64,000 nt of DNA from Bilabrum cf. latius (Eukaryota > Bigyra: Bicosoecida > Bigyra > Bicosoecida): the NCBI GenBank assembly GCA_965178125.1, contig OZ237750.1, positions 1,108,469 through 1,172,468 of the forward strand, given 5' to 3'. Below the pieces are notes generated by a model, which had not been told where the DNA came from, did no database searches, and saw only the letters and a program-made list of their open reading frames with translations. Each line of letters starts with the position of its first letter. The stretch's first letter is position 1. Below, in pieces: positions 48,201 through 60,423 of the stretch. Both the position numbers and the translations under genes were made by a program.

Positions 48201-48930
48201 CAGCTCGGACGCTGCAAGTGCACCAGAGTCGCCCGTCTGCTTCGATGGAAGTGCAAGCTACATGCTGTGCACAGCTGCCTGCACGAGCCAAGCAGGTGTA
48301 TCACCAGGCAGCAGCTTACACGACTGGCAATCACCGCTTTCGTGCTGCACGAGTCCATCGTGCGTCCGCATGGCTTCCCAATCAGCTTGCATCTCCGGAT
48401 ACAAGAAGGCTGGAGGTCCCACGTAAATACCCTCGCAACTTGTGCAGGACACCTAGGCAGTTGTTAAAGCAAGTATGACGCAATTCGTGCACTCGGTGAC
48501 TTGAATAATAGGCCTGCGATGCATGACAAGTCTAGAGACAACCGTCGCGTCAGTTCATGTATGCAATCAGTCAGCGCTGTAATTGCCACAAACGAACTCA
48601 CGAGGATATCAAGAGCACACACCCTGTGCAACCTGAGACCCTGGCGAGCTTGGAAGACCGGCTCGCGACCAGGCATACGTTGCATCTGGAAATGTTGACT
48701 TGCTGCACCAAATTTCCACTTGTGTTGGATACGTGAGCATATGCGAAACCTTCTATTTCGGAAGACCTGCGGATCGTGGAGTCCAGGGCAGCACACTGAT
48801 CGTGGAGTCCAGGGCATGCACCCGACAGCTTCGAGCGGCTCAAGCAATCGCATGGAGAGCCTCACGCGATGGAGCCGTTTTCGATGAAAATCCTAGAGTA
48901 TTCCATGCCAGATACGAATGATGTGTTCAT
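45219..48930 (-). CDS. EF-hand protein with Cys-rich N-terminal beta-helix-like region (exons 48930-48866, 48766-48602, 48531-45219)
   Basis: Three exons give 1180 residues. Intron 1 (99 nt) runs GTGAGG to CCGCAG. Intron 2 (70 nt) runs GTGAGT to TCTCTAG and is the weakest junction. The first 150 residues contain regularly spaced Cys pairs (SRCNVC, GCTGC, TECTNC, CTSC) separated by hydrophobic strands, like a parallel beta-helix of the TBCC/C-CAP kind. A single EF-hand loop, DQDADGVLGESD, lies at about residues 209-220; its second residue is a TAG at 48132-48134. The rest is Ala/Ser/Gly-rich with helical segments and basic C-terminal KAKR-type stretches. Start taken at ATG 48930; a polypyrimidine acceptor upstream hints at one more exon. 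Function unknown; Ca2+ binding inferred. Confidence 0.6.
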
Positions 48931-49168
48931 AACTGGCTTTAGAAACCTGTCCAAAATGTCTGATAATTCTGAAAAAAGGAAAAAAGAGACAAACGGCCAC
49001 GACGTTTTCAAGTTCCGGCTTGCACTCTCTGTGGCCTCACTGGCAGATTAGCCTTGCCGTATGCAATTAATTTGTATCATGCATAACACTAGATTGTTTG
49101 GTGTGAAGGATGAGAATGGGGCCAAATTGCAGGCTGCCAGTGGATGTAGTGTGTGTCTCTAGTTCACG

Positions 49169-52100
49169 TCACCCTAGCTACCAATCAATTGCATCCAATA
49201 AGACGCCCATGCTACCCTGAGGAGCGTCCTTCAATTTGGCATTACCTTCGAGCCGCAAAATGCTTTGTAGCGCCACCCGAAGCTCGCCCATCTCTCCCTC
49301 ATTTAGCAGCCTTGCCTTGTTGAGAGCATGAATTGCGTTGCGAGCTTGTCTGCCGCCTTTCTGCTTGCCGTGCAACTTGTGGCCGCGTCGTACAAGGGCT
49401 TCAGAGCAAGAATCCGCAACAGCTGCAATATCAGCGAAGTCCTGGCTGGAGGCGTTGCTTCGTGACGACACCTTACGGGCCGACAGCAACGACGTTACGG
49501 CGGCAAGGTCACTGCAAGCCCTGAGCACAGCAACGATGTCCTCAGTGAGCAACGGTACGCTCGGGCTCAAAATTGCGCGTCTACACATGCCTAGACCCAG
49601 CAGCGCGTGCGAGAACGATGCCTCAGCAGCACCAACCTGGAGGTCGCCGGACGCAAATAGATCGCGTGTCGCTCTCGCTGCACTGCGGATCAAGATGGGA
49701 AGGCCAAACACTCTGCCACGCATGCCAGCATGCAGACCAGCAATGTCGCTATCATGGCCTGCCTTTCTAGAACCAGCATGGCGCATATCATGCAGCAAAG
49801 CTTTGCAGCCCCACAAGCGCGCTTCAGCGAGATGATGATTGATTCCGACAGATTGCCTAGTAAACTCGACCGCACCGCGAGGAAGCCAGCAATTTCGCAA
49901 GGTAGTATCAACATCATCGCGCTACTTAACCTCGGCGGCTTCGCTAGCTCGGCTTAGGTCGGGCGTTGACTGATTACCTTGCACAAGAATCTCCATCGCT
50001 GTGAGGGAGACTCTGGCAGCCTCTACCTAGTCAATCACCCCATTCTAGCTATGGCAATCGGCTGCTGCTGCAGCAATTATAGCGAAACCTGGATCAGCGC
50101 TGGTCGACCTGCTGCGATGCTCTGGCTCCCACCGCGCACACATCGGGAGAAGAGCATCTCTGCTGCGCAGCAGGCTGGAAGCAACATGCATCGCAGAGTC
50201 CCTTGCGCCTGCAGCAAGATGAACGACTGAGTCTACGGCAGCATCCAGCTCGAGCTCATCAAACAAGCGTGCCGCTGGAGAGCCCACCAAAAAACCTGAT
50301 CGGTCCAGCTCGAGCAGGGCGAGCAACGTTGGCAATGCGGCTGAGGTCGTCTCTAGAGAATCTGCCGAGGCACGCTTCAATAAAGCAAGCTCAATCTCGA
50401 CCAGGTCTTCCGCCTTGGAGATCACCTCTTCGTAATCGAAATTATCCCTCATGAATCCGTGCTGGATCTCACCATAAAGTTCATCAAAATCGCTGGTGGC
50501 CTTCAACGTAGCACTCTGTGCGTTGCGTAAACGTGGCAGAATGCTCTTCCGCCAAGCGGCCGACCACCCAAAGCAACCGGTTGCCTGCACGTCAACGAAG
50601 GCCTCGTCCATCTGTAAGGGTACATCGGATGGAGCCCTGAACACTGGGGACTCGACCTGCAAGGTCTGACAGACTACCCGTAGTACAGCCCATGCAACTG
50701 CAGAACGTCCGACAAGCACCCAGTTCACAGCATCGACAAGCTACAGCTAATCAGTTCCGCGTTCGCTGGATAGACACTGCGCGTCAGGTAGAGCCATGCA
50801 TGCATCCGCCGGGACCTCAACCGCGTCAAACCGACCCGCGGAGAGCTGGTCACGCACAGAAATCCATGGCTGCGCTCTTCTTGCGGCAGTGTCCCCGGCC
50901 CTAAGAAGCCCTGTCAGCTCATTGATAACTTCCAATTGTTGCTGCTGACTCAAGCCAGAGGTGACATCAGCAGCTTGCGTATCAAGCCTCGCCCACTCGG
51001 CAACTAGTGCTGGTACGCAGGCGTAGATAAGCCCAAACTAGGATGCCGCAGCCATTGTCTGCGAGGATGCGGCAAGGCTTCCACACATATCTGAAGTCGA
51101 ATAAACTATGCCCGGATTCTCTGACGTGGGTAAGCTTGCGTCGTGAAACACTCTAGAGTCCGTCGACCGGGTCGCCGTCGATCCTGCTGATTCAGGATCA
51201 GACGACTAGTCAACCTAGGCTAGCAAATCTTGAATCTCCTTGTTTAGCGCCACAGGCAGCTCCTCTGCATCATCGTTCGAGCTTCCATTCAGCTCGGTTG
51301 CAGTCTGGGCGGCCGCGTCAGAGATCTTGAGTGGGCTGCGAAATGGAGTGCGTCGCCTTTCGCAGGGTAGAGTTCGACCCAATGCAGCGCTCGAGGCAGA
51401 GCTTGAATGTACGCCGGATGCGCCCTGTCCTCGACTTCGCGGTGTCAACGCCTATCGAGGGACGGACACGCCGCCAACCTTGCGTTTCGACTGAGTACCG
51501 CGGCTTGGCCAGGCTTGTAACCGCTTCAAGTCCGGAGCCTGGTCGATGTCGACCATCCCCCGAGCGAGTCTGGCCACGCTTAGCAAGCCCTACAAACCCC
51601 AATTCTTACTTTGGTCAGCGTCTGCAGTCAACTTGTCGAGCATGGATTGTGCTGTCTCTGCATGCGCAGACCCTGCCGCGTCGAATTGACCTTCAGTGTG
51701 CGTGTTGCACAACGCGACTGCAACCGACCAACGTATTGCCGAATCCTTCAATAACACGACACCGTCTGTGTCTACGCTCCCTGCTGCATGGTCACTATCT
51801 GCAGCAAGCTGTAGCGTAGCGTGCCACAGTTGTCTGGCTCCCTCAATGCCTGCATTCCCGTGAGTGAGAGCTGCTGGGACCGCTGGGCCTAGCACAGGGT
51901 ACACACTATCGAGCATCTCAATTACATCCAGACCGCTTAAGTGTGTTGCTCCTTGTACTCTACGCTTCGTAGATAAGAGAGCAAGCGTTGAAGCCCCGCT
52001 ATGAAGTTCGTACGTCAAGCCGGCCCGAACTTGGCGAAGGAGCGCTTCGAGGCCAGCATGAATGACGGTACTTGCTTGGTCGGTTGGTAATGCACTGTGC

Positions 52101-55100
52101 AGCCGAATAGCGGAACTGCCGAGTTTCAATAGAGTGAGGCGGTCAATTGGCACAACAGAGTGCGAAATCGCCCTACTGCTTGCATCAAAGAGATGGTTCC
52201 AACGCTGACCGAGGCGTTCAAGCAAGGCATGCCTAGCCTACTTGTCAGCGACACCGGCAAGGTCCGTTCTTGCCGGTCCGGCCTCTGGGCGAGATCGCGG
52301 CCGACTCGTACACGCAAGACTAGCCGATACAGCTTGGCTAATCAGTGCGCTGTTCCTAGCTATCCTACTGGCTGCATCATCCTGCACTTCGAACGCGGCT
52401 GCACATGCATCCAAAGCTGAGCTACAGTCCAGTACAATTGCCTGTAACATACCTTCTGTGGCACTCTTCTCCGCCGCAGACTGCAAGGAAGCCTCCAAAG
52501 ACAAACCAAGCAGCTACATGCTTGCTTCTAGCTACACATCTGCCTATGATGCATCTGAATCTTGAACGTTTGCCCGTTTCAACATCTCGGTTGCCAAGGG
52601 TATGGAATCTCGAGCTAGCTACACAGCGGCACGCTCAGGCCTGCTCAACTCGCGCTAGTTTAAGTCGCGAAGGACCGGTTGAAACGCACTCCATGCCAGC
52701 CGAAACTGAGTAGTAGGCTCGTGCCGATGCACTGCAGCAGCGACGGCAACTCGGTACGTGGCTAGCACAGTGTCGTCTGGCGGTGCCGACTCCAAGAGCT
52801 GCATCAAAGCCAGTATGCCATCACTTCGTAGCAGTGCGCTGGTACTTCCATACCTACTTAGTATGGCTGGAAGATATGCGGCAACAATACGCTTTGCCTC
52901 ACTTGCATGAACACCACTAGATACCGAGTCCAAGAGTGCTGGGCACGCAATTGCCAAACACTTCTCGGCGACGAGTGGGTACTCCAAAACACCGCTGCGC
53001 CAAGCACGCATACTCGACATCAAGACCTCTTGCATTGTGTCAGATTGGACGGAGTCAGCCAGCACGTCAGTGGCTTCGGCGGCACACCGTCGTGCTTGCG
53101 GTGTCGAGGCCGATGCAGAACTCCGCATGGCCCGCGAAAGCAGCTCGGCCTGCAAGACTTTGACTCCCGCAGCAGCTTCAGTTGAGCCACGTGCGATCCG
53201 CAGGTACTCAGGCAGCAGGCGCAGGCCTTGCCAGGTCTGCATCGAGCTACCCGAATGGATCGATTCTGAGCTTCCAAGCAAGAACGTACTCGCAATAGAT
53301 CGAACAACAGCGGGCTGGCAAAGTGCGCTTGCTGTCGCTCTGGGGCTGACAGCCACTGCATGCATGATAGAGGTAGCGACATCAACTAGACTTCCTATCT
53401 CTGAGGAGTGTCCACCAAGCTGTTTGACCCACTGTGAACTTTGTGGACCTAAATCTCCTAGATCTGTTGGATGGAAACTAGTACCCTTCTTGACGCATTC
53501 AAGGCTGTGCATTGCATTCCAGAATCCCATCAGAATGTATGCACGGGCAGCTGCAGTTTCAACCTACTCCATCTCGACCGCGCCAGGCTACTAGAGGCGC
53601 TCTAGGAATCTTGCACGCTCCTCTGAGCACAAGAGGGCAGCCGCAAGAAGTGTCTACGATGCCTTTCCACACCTGGTAATCTTAGACCACAGGAGCTCAG
53701 CTGCCTAGTTGTTCCCATCGAAGTGATGGGCTGCTTCGACTCTCCTGATCAGGTCCTCTCGTACTCGCATGACGTGGTATAGAGCAGTGCCGGTCCGCAT
53801 GAACATGCCAAGTGTTGGCGGTGCATCGATTGCCAGTGCCCGTTTAGCTCGTGGAAGCTATTGCCACAGTTCCGCCTGCACGTTCACCGGCGGCAACACT
53901 CCACTTGGGTCCTCCGTACCATCGTATCCCAGGAAACCATACTCAGAGTCGGTTTGAATATCCAGCACTGCAAGACTGAGCTGTTTCTCCATTTCGTGGC
54001 TCTGTCCCCCATCGCTGGACTGCAGTACGCCGCTCCAACACTCCAAACTAGCACACAAACTCTCAGCTGCACCAACGTGCACCATAGCAACCTACCACGG
54101 AACCAGGTTCTAAAATGACCTGGCAGGCTATGAATGATGGAATCGATGAGAAATTGACAAAGATGAACCAGTAGACATGAGACGCTGCAGCAGGGCAGGC
54201 TCCTCCAGGAGCCTCGAAACGCTAGCTCGAAACGCAGCGCAAGCCAAGGACGCTTGCTCCATGCAATCATTCAGACTAGACTTCCACCGCGGGTGCAGGT
54301 TCGAAGCTGCTCGCAGCTACAATTTGGATTGCTCAGTAGCTGCTGAGTATGAAAACCCGGATTCAACCAGCCCATGTGGTCCTAGACAACCACCTGGGGC
54401 TCCAAGCTACCTAGATAGCTACTTGATGTAGGTGGCAAGTCGAGCAGGATTCGACACCATTCCAAGCCGTATGGCCTGCCGCAGCCTATCGCACCCAGAG
54501 ATTTGCAAGTTGGCTACATACTCCAATACCGGCATGCAACAGCCCAAGAACACATGCCCGAGGTCTGAATTTGACGCAACTGATGTCTAATCGGTTGCAT
54601 ACGTACGAATCACGGCAGTAGCAGCTTGCGCGATTGAAACCAACTGAGGGTGCAGCACTGCAGATGCGAGCGACTCCTTGTAAGGTGCACTCATGGACCT
54701 TGCTTTGCTTACATCCCCGCCAAAGGCTTGACTGCCTGCTGCTCTAACAACAAGACTAAATCGGTGCATTGCGTCTCCCGTGTCGTCGCGCGGTGGACCA
54801 AACTTGCCGGAGGATAGCGCAAGCACTGTACTGTCTAAAAGTCTCGATGTGGCCGCATTTTCGCCCTCAGAAAATGCCAAGACGCTGCATCGTGCGATTG
54901 TGACCAAGCAGTCCTGCAAGGACGCCTGCGCAACAGCACCATCGCCAAGAGCATGCAGCCTAGCTACGTGCTGTGCACATATAGCTAGCATCCCGCGGGC
55001 TTGCTAGCCCTCCCTTCCCGCGAGAACCTCATATGGAACCCGACAAAGCGTGTGCAATAGCCTGCACGGGACACGATGCAGGACTCCGCCGTGCTTGAGC

Positions 55101-55999
55101 GCATCTTCGTGGGTCTTGACGGCACCAGCCAGCGCGACTGCTGCATCAGCAAACTACACCACGTCAGCAGAACTTCTCACAGACGCATCAAATGCACTAA
55201 TAGCATGTGATAATCGTACTACTGCCCCCTATGCCCACTGCTCGCCGGCATGTGGTCGCAGTGCGCGGAGGACCTTGAACACGTCCTTGACAGATCCTGA
55301 ACTACCCCTTGCGCTCCTTGCGGCCAACAAAGATGCTGCCTCTGCGGCAGCAGCCATGGCTTCTTTATATTCACCGTGCGGGCTTGCAACGAGGTTGTTG
55401 AGAATCCAAAGTAGTCGCGGTAGAGACCAGGCCTATTGAACGTGTGCGACGGGCTCAGAAACCAGGTCCTGCACTTGCAATCGCGCGCTCTTTCCGATGG
55501 ACTTGCAGACATCTCCCCAGCGAGAATCAACTCGAAGCTCAGGAGTCCCTATGCCCCCACCGCTGCCGCTGCCGTCCTGCTAAACGACTCCTTCGCTGGT
55601 GGCTGCAACGTTCAACTGGGCCCGCTCTCTGCGCTCAGCCGCACTGCCGATCAGTTCGTCGCCAATAACTGCTGATCGGGCCGCATCTGTCTATATAGCG
55701 CCATGAACTACCTTCTTTGCTATCATCCACAGGGTGTCGGCATGCATCCACGAATCAGGCACACCTTCACTCCACTGCAGGACGTCTGCAGCGGAGGAGT
55801 GGGGATCCTCTATCATGAGGGAACGCAACGAATTTGCAGAATTTTTTTCATCCTACTTGTGCGAGAAAGACTCCCTTGACAAGCCGGACGTAAGCCTTAC
55901 CACCTGGAGAGCAGGTGAGCGAGTTCGGCACCGGGGAACCATGCGCTTGCATGTCGCCAGAATGCGTCGCAGCCGCACAATACGCAATGTCCTCAGCAT
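49169..55999 (-). CDS. Very large alpha-solenoid protein with probable mitochondrial presequence
   Basis: With TAG as Gln, one frame runs 6831 nt to TGA (2276 residues), holding more than twenty TAGs. The start chosen is ATG 55999, giving MLRTLRIVRLRRILATCKRM, an Arg-rich amphipathic leader like those of the two mitochondrial proteins in this window. Two other ATGs are possible: 56128 in the same frame, or 56159 overlapping the MCM10 stop, which would need an intron. Nearly the whole protein is Ala/Leu/Ser-rich helix in short pairs, for example LPRLLWILNNLVASPHGEY and VKDVFKVLRALRPH, suggesting HEAT/ARM or octotricopeptide/FASTK-type repeats. No catalytic motif seen. A role in organelle RNA metabolism is only a guess. 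Confidence 0.6.
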
Positions 56000-56155
56000 A
56001 AACCGAGTAAAAACTGATAGATACTTCCAAATTAAGTCAAGTACAAACCACAGATGTGCCGAGGTTGGAGAGATGTTCGGCCCGGGGCAGGACACAACTT
56101 GCGTGCAATGCACCTGCTGGCAGCGCATGAACTGAAATCATCAGAACTGAAGCAC

Positions 56156-59100
56156 TCATCCAAATCTCAAGCTCTTCTCGAAGAGTCCGTCACCGCACGG
56201 CTTCAGTTGATCCCCACTGGCTGGCAGGTTGCCACCAGCCTGGCCTTGCGATACCACCTTGTGCCCAAGCGACACTGCCCGCGCTGCTGCCGAGTCGACA
56301 AGCGAGCTGAGCTCAGGCCCTGCGCCACAGCGGCATTTCTTGGTCCGCACCGGACGAAACGACCTGGAGACGTGGCTGCACCTGGAGCAGTAGTGGAAGT
56401 AGCATCGCACTCTCTTGCCGACCACCGAGTGGCCCAGCCCAAGGCATACTTCAGGCTTTGCCCGAGTGGCAGAGCCGCACTGCTTGCACTACCAAATAGT
56501 AGCGTACTCCACGCGCCTCTGCCCTTGCCCAGCTTCAATCGCAATCGACACGGCTTCATCTGCGCGCTCCAACGCGTCAAGGCGCTGGCCCAGTCTGGTA
56601 ACACCAGCGGCTGGCACGTCACGCCCCGCCGCGGCACTCGAGCTTGCAGCCCGCAGGGCCTACATTCCCTCCAACGAAGACAGCGATAGCGGGGGTGCCG
56701 GCTTGCCTATCCCAGCCGCTCCAGCAGAGCGCTTCGGTTCACCAGCAGTGCTCTTGGGTGCCGGCTTGCATATCCCAGCCGCTCCAGCAGAGCGCTTCGG
56801 TTCACCAGCAGTGCTCTTGGGCGTGGGCGAGGGCGAGGCAACGGACAACGGGCTCTGGAACGGTCTATGCGCATCTTCTACGACTGTCCGGACAGCCGTA
56901 GTGTCGAGCTACGAGTCAGATGAGCCATCATAATGGTTGCCACCTTCAAGGTTGGCATCGGAGTCTGAATCAACATCGCTGAGGTCGCCCATCAGAGGTG
57001 TGACACCACCAGACTTCTGAATGCGAGGTCGCTTGGAACCTGTACTGTCACTGCCCGCTGACCCCATCCTACCTGCTGGCTTGGCTCGTTTCGCTCCTAT
57101 CGCTTCGCAATGGCTGATGGTACGGTCCTTCGCATCTCCAGTCTTGAGCCCTCCATGGCCAGCACCCGACAGTTCTCGAGCATGCGCAAGAATTGAAGCA
57201 TCCACCCTACCAAAATCAAGTCGGGCGCGCCGCTTGGACTACGCCGGCGGCTGCTTTTTTTGTGGATTAGATTGATGGATCTGTGCCCTTTTCTCCTGCG
57301 CATCCCTCCTCAACCTCTCCTTGTCCTCCAGGTAACGCTGCATGGCGAGCGCCTTGCCTGGACCAGCCTCCCTGCGCTTGCGGTGAGCATGCAGCGTGCT
57401 GGAAATCGTGTCGTCGGGTGCTGTGATCGCCTGGCTTTCCACGGCAGCAGCCACATTCAAGGAACCCCGCTTCGACATACTCGCTCGCTTGGCTGCTGCC
57501 GCCTTTGCGAGCTTCACGGCTGCTTGCGTTCTTGGTGCCTCAGAGGCCCCAGCCTCGGGCTACACTGCCTTACTCGCGTCGGGGTCCAGTAGCCGCCCAT
57601 CAGACCCGACGCTTATCAATTCGGTTGGTGAGAACGTCGCTGGCTTTGCTTCCATGGAACTTGGTGAACTTTTATGCTGCTTGCCGGCAGAGCTCGATAT
57701 CTCCGTTGGTGCTTCACCGGTGCTGCTGCGTGCGCGATGCCCTGATGATCTTGCCATAATTGATCGTGTGGCAGCGGCTGCATCTCGTCTCGCAATGATG
57801 TCAAGATAAGTATATTCCTTGCCACTTGATCGACTGCTTGCTGCATAGGAACCTGCCACTCCACCAGATACGCGTGGATTGTGACCCGCTGGACGCAAAC
57901 CAGCCACCTGCGCCTGCGCCTGCGCCGCGAATCTGGCAGCAGTCTCTGGATCAAATGAGCACCCTGCAGACGCATACTGACTCGCCGCTACATCAACTTT
58001 GCCGTGTTGTAGGCCGCGTCGCGCTGCGTGGGTTGCGATCTTGCCACGCCGAGAAGCAGCTGCGGATGAGCCGAAGCTCGTGAGATCTGACCGCTGCTTT
58101 ACGGCTGCTGCCAGCTGCGATCGGCGGGCACCTAACTGCAATGCTAGCGGGTCACTCTACCCTGCCTGAGGGTGTCTTGTCTGGGTCGATGCGGGGGGTA
58201 TGACCTACCTAGCCATTGCCACGCCCTGGCCACGTGCAGCCGCTGTCGCAGTCTGAGCCATGTGGACGTGTGGCCCTCTGGCGCCCTTGGCGCGGTGGAG
58301 TGGCGCGGCTGATCGGCCCGTATGCGTGGTCGAAATGCTGCCATTGGCTGCCATGAGTTGCAGCTGGTGCTCCGGGCACAATCGACTGACTCGCGTATTC
58401 ACTGCACGACCGCACGCGCGTGCTTCAGGCCGGCCGCCACCCGGTCCCCTGCCAACCTTGGCCGTGCAGCGTCCGAAGTCGGCGCAATAAGCGATTACTC
58501 TGCAGTTCGATGCATTGGCAACCGAGAGTGCAAATCCGGACCTGCTGCGGTCACCATGTTGCGGCGGGACCAGTGCCGGCGCGCGAACCGCAACGAGGGC
58601 ACCTTCTCTGGCACGGCGCAGGACATCCACTGCTTGGTCGAAAGCGAAGAGAGCCACCTCGGATGCAAAGTCCGTAAGAGTCAAAACAAAATAAGGGTTG
58701 CCTCGCTTTGATTGCCGAGGCTGAGATCGATTCGCAACGCAGCCGAATAAGACAGTGCCTCCTGATTGTGCAGTTGCCGATGATCCGCTGGATGCCAGCA
58801 GCTTAGACCGCTGGGACTCGCTGCTCTGTATCAATTGAGACACGCCGAGGTTAACACCTGAAGTTGATTGACCTGCAGCAAGGCTATTTAGATTGACCTG
58901 CACCGAAGCCAACCGACATGTTCCTAAACGCCCAGGAATTGGACTCTTGGCAGAGGTTTCAACCCTGTTCGTGCCTCTGCTAGGAACTGCCTTTTTATCA
59001 CTCCCACCCGAACTATGCATTGTTTGCTAGGATTTCAGCTTCCCTTGCGGCAAAGAACGAGGCATACGACTTGAGGCGGCTGCCACCTTGTACATACCGC

Positions 59101-59372
59101 CCTTGTTCGTGTGGCTTAGAGGAGTTGCAGTATACTTCGTGGTCCTGCGCTTTGACTTATCCACCAGTCCGCTATAAGATTTAACACTAGCTTCGGAACT
59201 ACCTCCGGTCGTGGGATCGACCAATCCTGCGGGCATGGAAAGGAAATCGTTGTAGAACTTGCAAATTTTGAATTGGTGGCAGATGCAGGAGCCTACTCAA
59301 TGTTGGAAATGGCACTTGATCTGACTTACCCAGCAAGTGTTCCATTAGATTACTCTCATCATTGTCTGCCAT
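56156..59372 (-). CDS. MCM10: DNA replication factor MCM10 (exons 59372-59330, 59226-56156)
   Basis: MCM10 activates the CMG helicase at origins and recruits DNA polymerase alpha. Exon 1 (MADNDESNLMEHLL) ends in phase 1 at GTAAGT; a 103-nt intron ends CCCGCAG. The OB fold lies at about residues 172-260 (VLFGCVANRSQPRQ, GNPYFVLTLTDF, VALFAFDQA). The internal CCCH zinc finger follows with Cys268, Cys286, Cys298 and His301 (DFGRCTAKVG...CGRAVNTRVSRLCPEH). A C-terminal zinc region has CKQCGS, CYFHYCSRCSHVSR and KKCRCGA. Several TAGs fall between domains. A tandem 19-residue Pro/Ala/Gly duplication occurs near 56700-56830. It is 1037 residues, longer than animal MCM10, and ends in TGA. Confidence 0.93.
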
Positions 59373-59905
59373 GCTGATGGCGTACCTTGGCAGAATGATA
59401 CGGACTGCAATCTGATTTTGCGCACCAGTCGATAATTGAGAGTGAGGAGCAATGCACTCGCTGGATTTGCTCGCTGTGACTCAGGAGGCCGCGCAGGGAA
59501 CAGCATGCATTTGACAGGCTACTCGGGGCGGCGGGAAAATGATCTTGTGCGGTAGATGGTGCACCAACCGGGGGGAAATGGGCGCTGAGTAAAGCCTGTG
59601 GGTATTGTATGACGCGAATCGCAACTGCTTCTCCCGTGCTTCCCGCAGATCCAAGACAGCTGCACACACATAGCTGCCATCAACACAGCTCCTCCCACAC
59701 TATCGTCACCTGTGCTGGTATCGTCCTTGTTCCTCCCCGTCGCTTCAATCTTGATGTTTCCCTGTTGATGTCCAATGACTACAAGCCAGGATCTACCGTG
59801 CGGCACACAGCTCTGTCCCGGTGTGACCTTGTCTACAAACAAGCATGAAGTTCACAGATGAATTAACAGTTGATGGCAATATCACCACCACCCTCCCTTA
59901 CAGCA
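59373..59905. other. Promoter-side intergenic region next to the subtelomere
   Basis: About 530 bp between MCM10 and the minisatellite. A minus-strand frame from 59842 stays open to about 59340 if TAG is Gln, but it overlaps MCM10 exon 1 and has no recognisable motif. Nothing else was seen. Confidence 0.35.
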
Positions 59906-60423
59906 TCCCCCCACCACGCCGGTGCAACCTGCCCCATCCCCACCGTCCATCCGCCGCCCCCACAACCCATCGCCCCACCACGCCGGTGCAACCTGCCCCA
60001 TCCCCACCGTCCATCCGCCGCCCCCACAACCCATCGCCCCACCACGCCGGTGCAACCTGCCCCATCCCCACCGTCCATCCGCCGCCCCCACAACCCATCG
60101 CCCCACCACGCCGGTGCAACCTGCCCCATCCCCACCGTCCAACCGCCGCCCCCACAACCCATCGCCCCACCACGCCGGTGCAACCTGCCCCATCCCCACC
60201 GTCCATCCGCCGCCCCCACAACCCATCGCCCCACCACGCCGGTGCAACCTGCCCCATCCCCACCGTCCATCCGCCGCCCCCACAACCCATCGCCCCACCA
60301 CGCCGGTGCAACCTGCCCCATCCCCACCGTCCATCCGCCGCCCCCACAACCCATCGCCCCACCACGCCGGTGCAACCTGCCCCATCCCCACCGTCCATCC
60401 GCCGCCCCCACAACCCATCGCCC
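59906..60423. repeat. 64-bp minisatellite, about eight copies
   Basis: GGTGCAACCTGCCCCATCC recurs every 64 bp at 59921, 59985, 60049, 60113, 60177, 60241, 60305 and 60369. Copies are nearly identical (one visible difference near 60141). The unit is C-rich on the plus strand. Because 64 is not a multiple of three, all frames are open and the apparent ORFs are artefacts. Confidence 0.95.

Noticed and set aside
48869-49051. Plus-strand 60-codon ORF near 48.9 kb
   Set aside because: It lies opposite the first exon of the EF-hand gene, and its continuation through TAG has no recognisable content.
56128-56159. Second ATGA overlap, between MCM10 stop (56156-56158) and an ATG at 56159
   Set aside because: That frame soon meets TGA and would need a weak intron. 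The Arg-rich start at 55999 is simpler.
1-59372. Reading the window with the standard code as many short genes or pseudogenes
   Set aside because: Breaks are only TAG, always in the conserved frame, and domain order stays intact across them in VPS15, PTEN, AP-4 mu, DBR1, MCM10 and others. Random decay would also give TAA, TGA and frameshifts.
1-59372. TAA as a further sense codon
   Set aside because: FUOM, RBM8A and VPS15 end at TAA exactly where the families end, and no TAA was found inside a conserved frame.
59340-59842. Minus-strand ORF upstream of MCM10, open if TAG is Gln
   Set aside because: It overlaps MCM10 exon 1 in another frame and shows no domain or compositional support.
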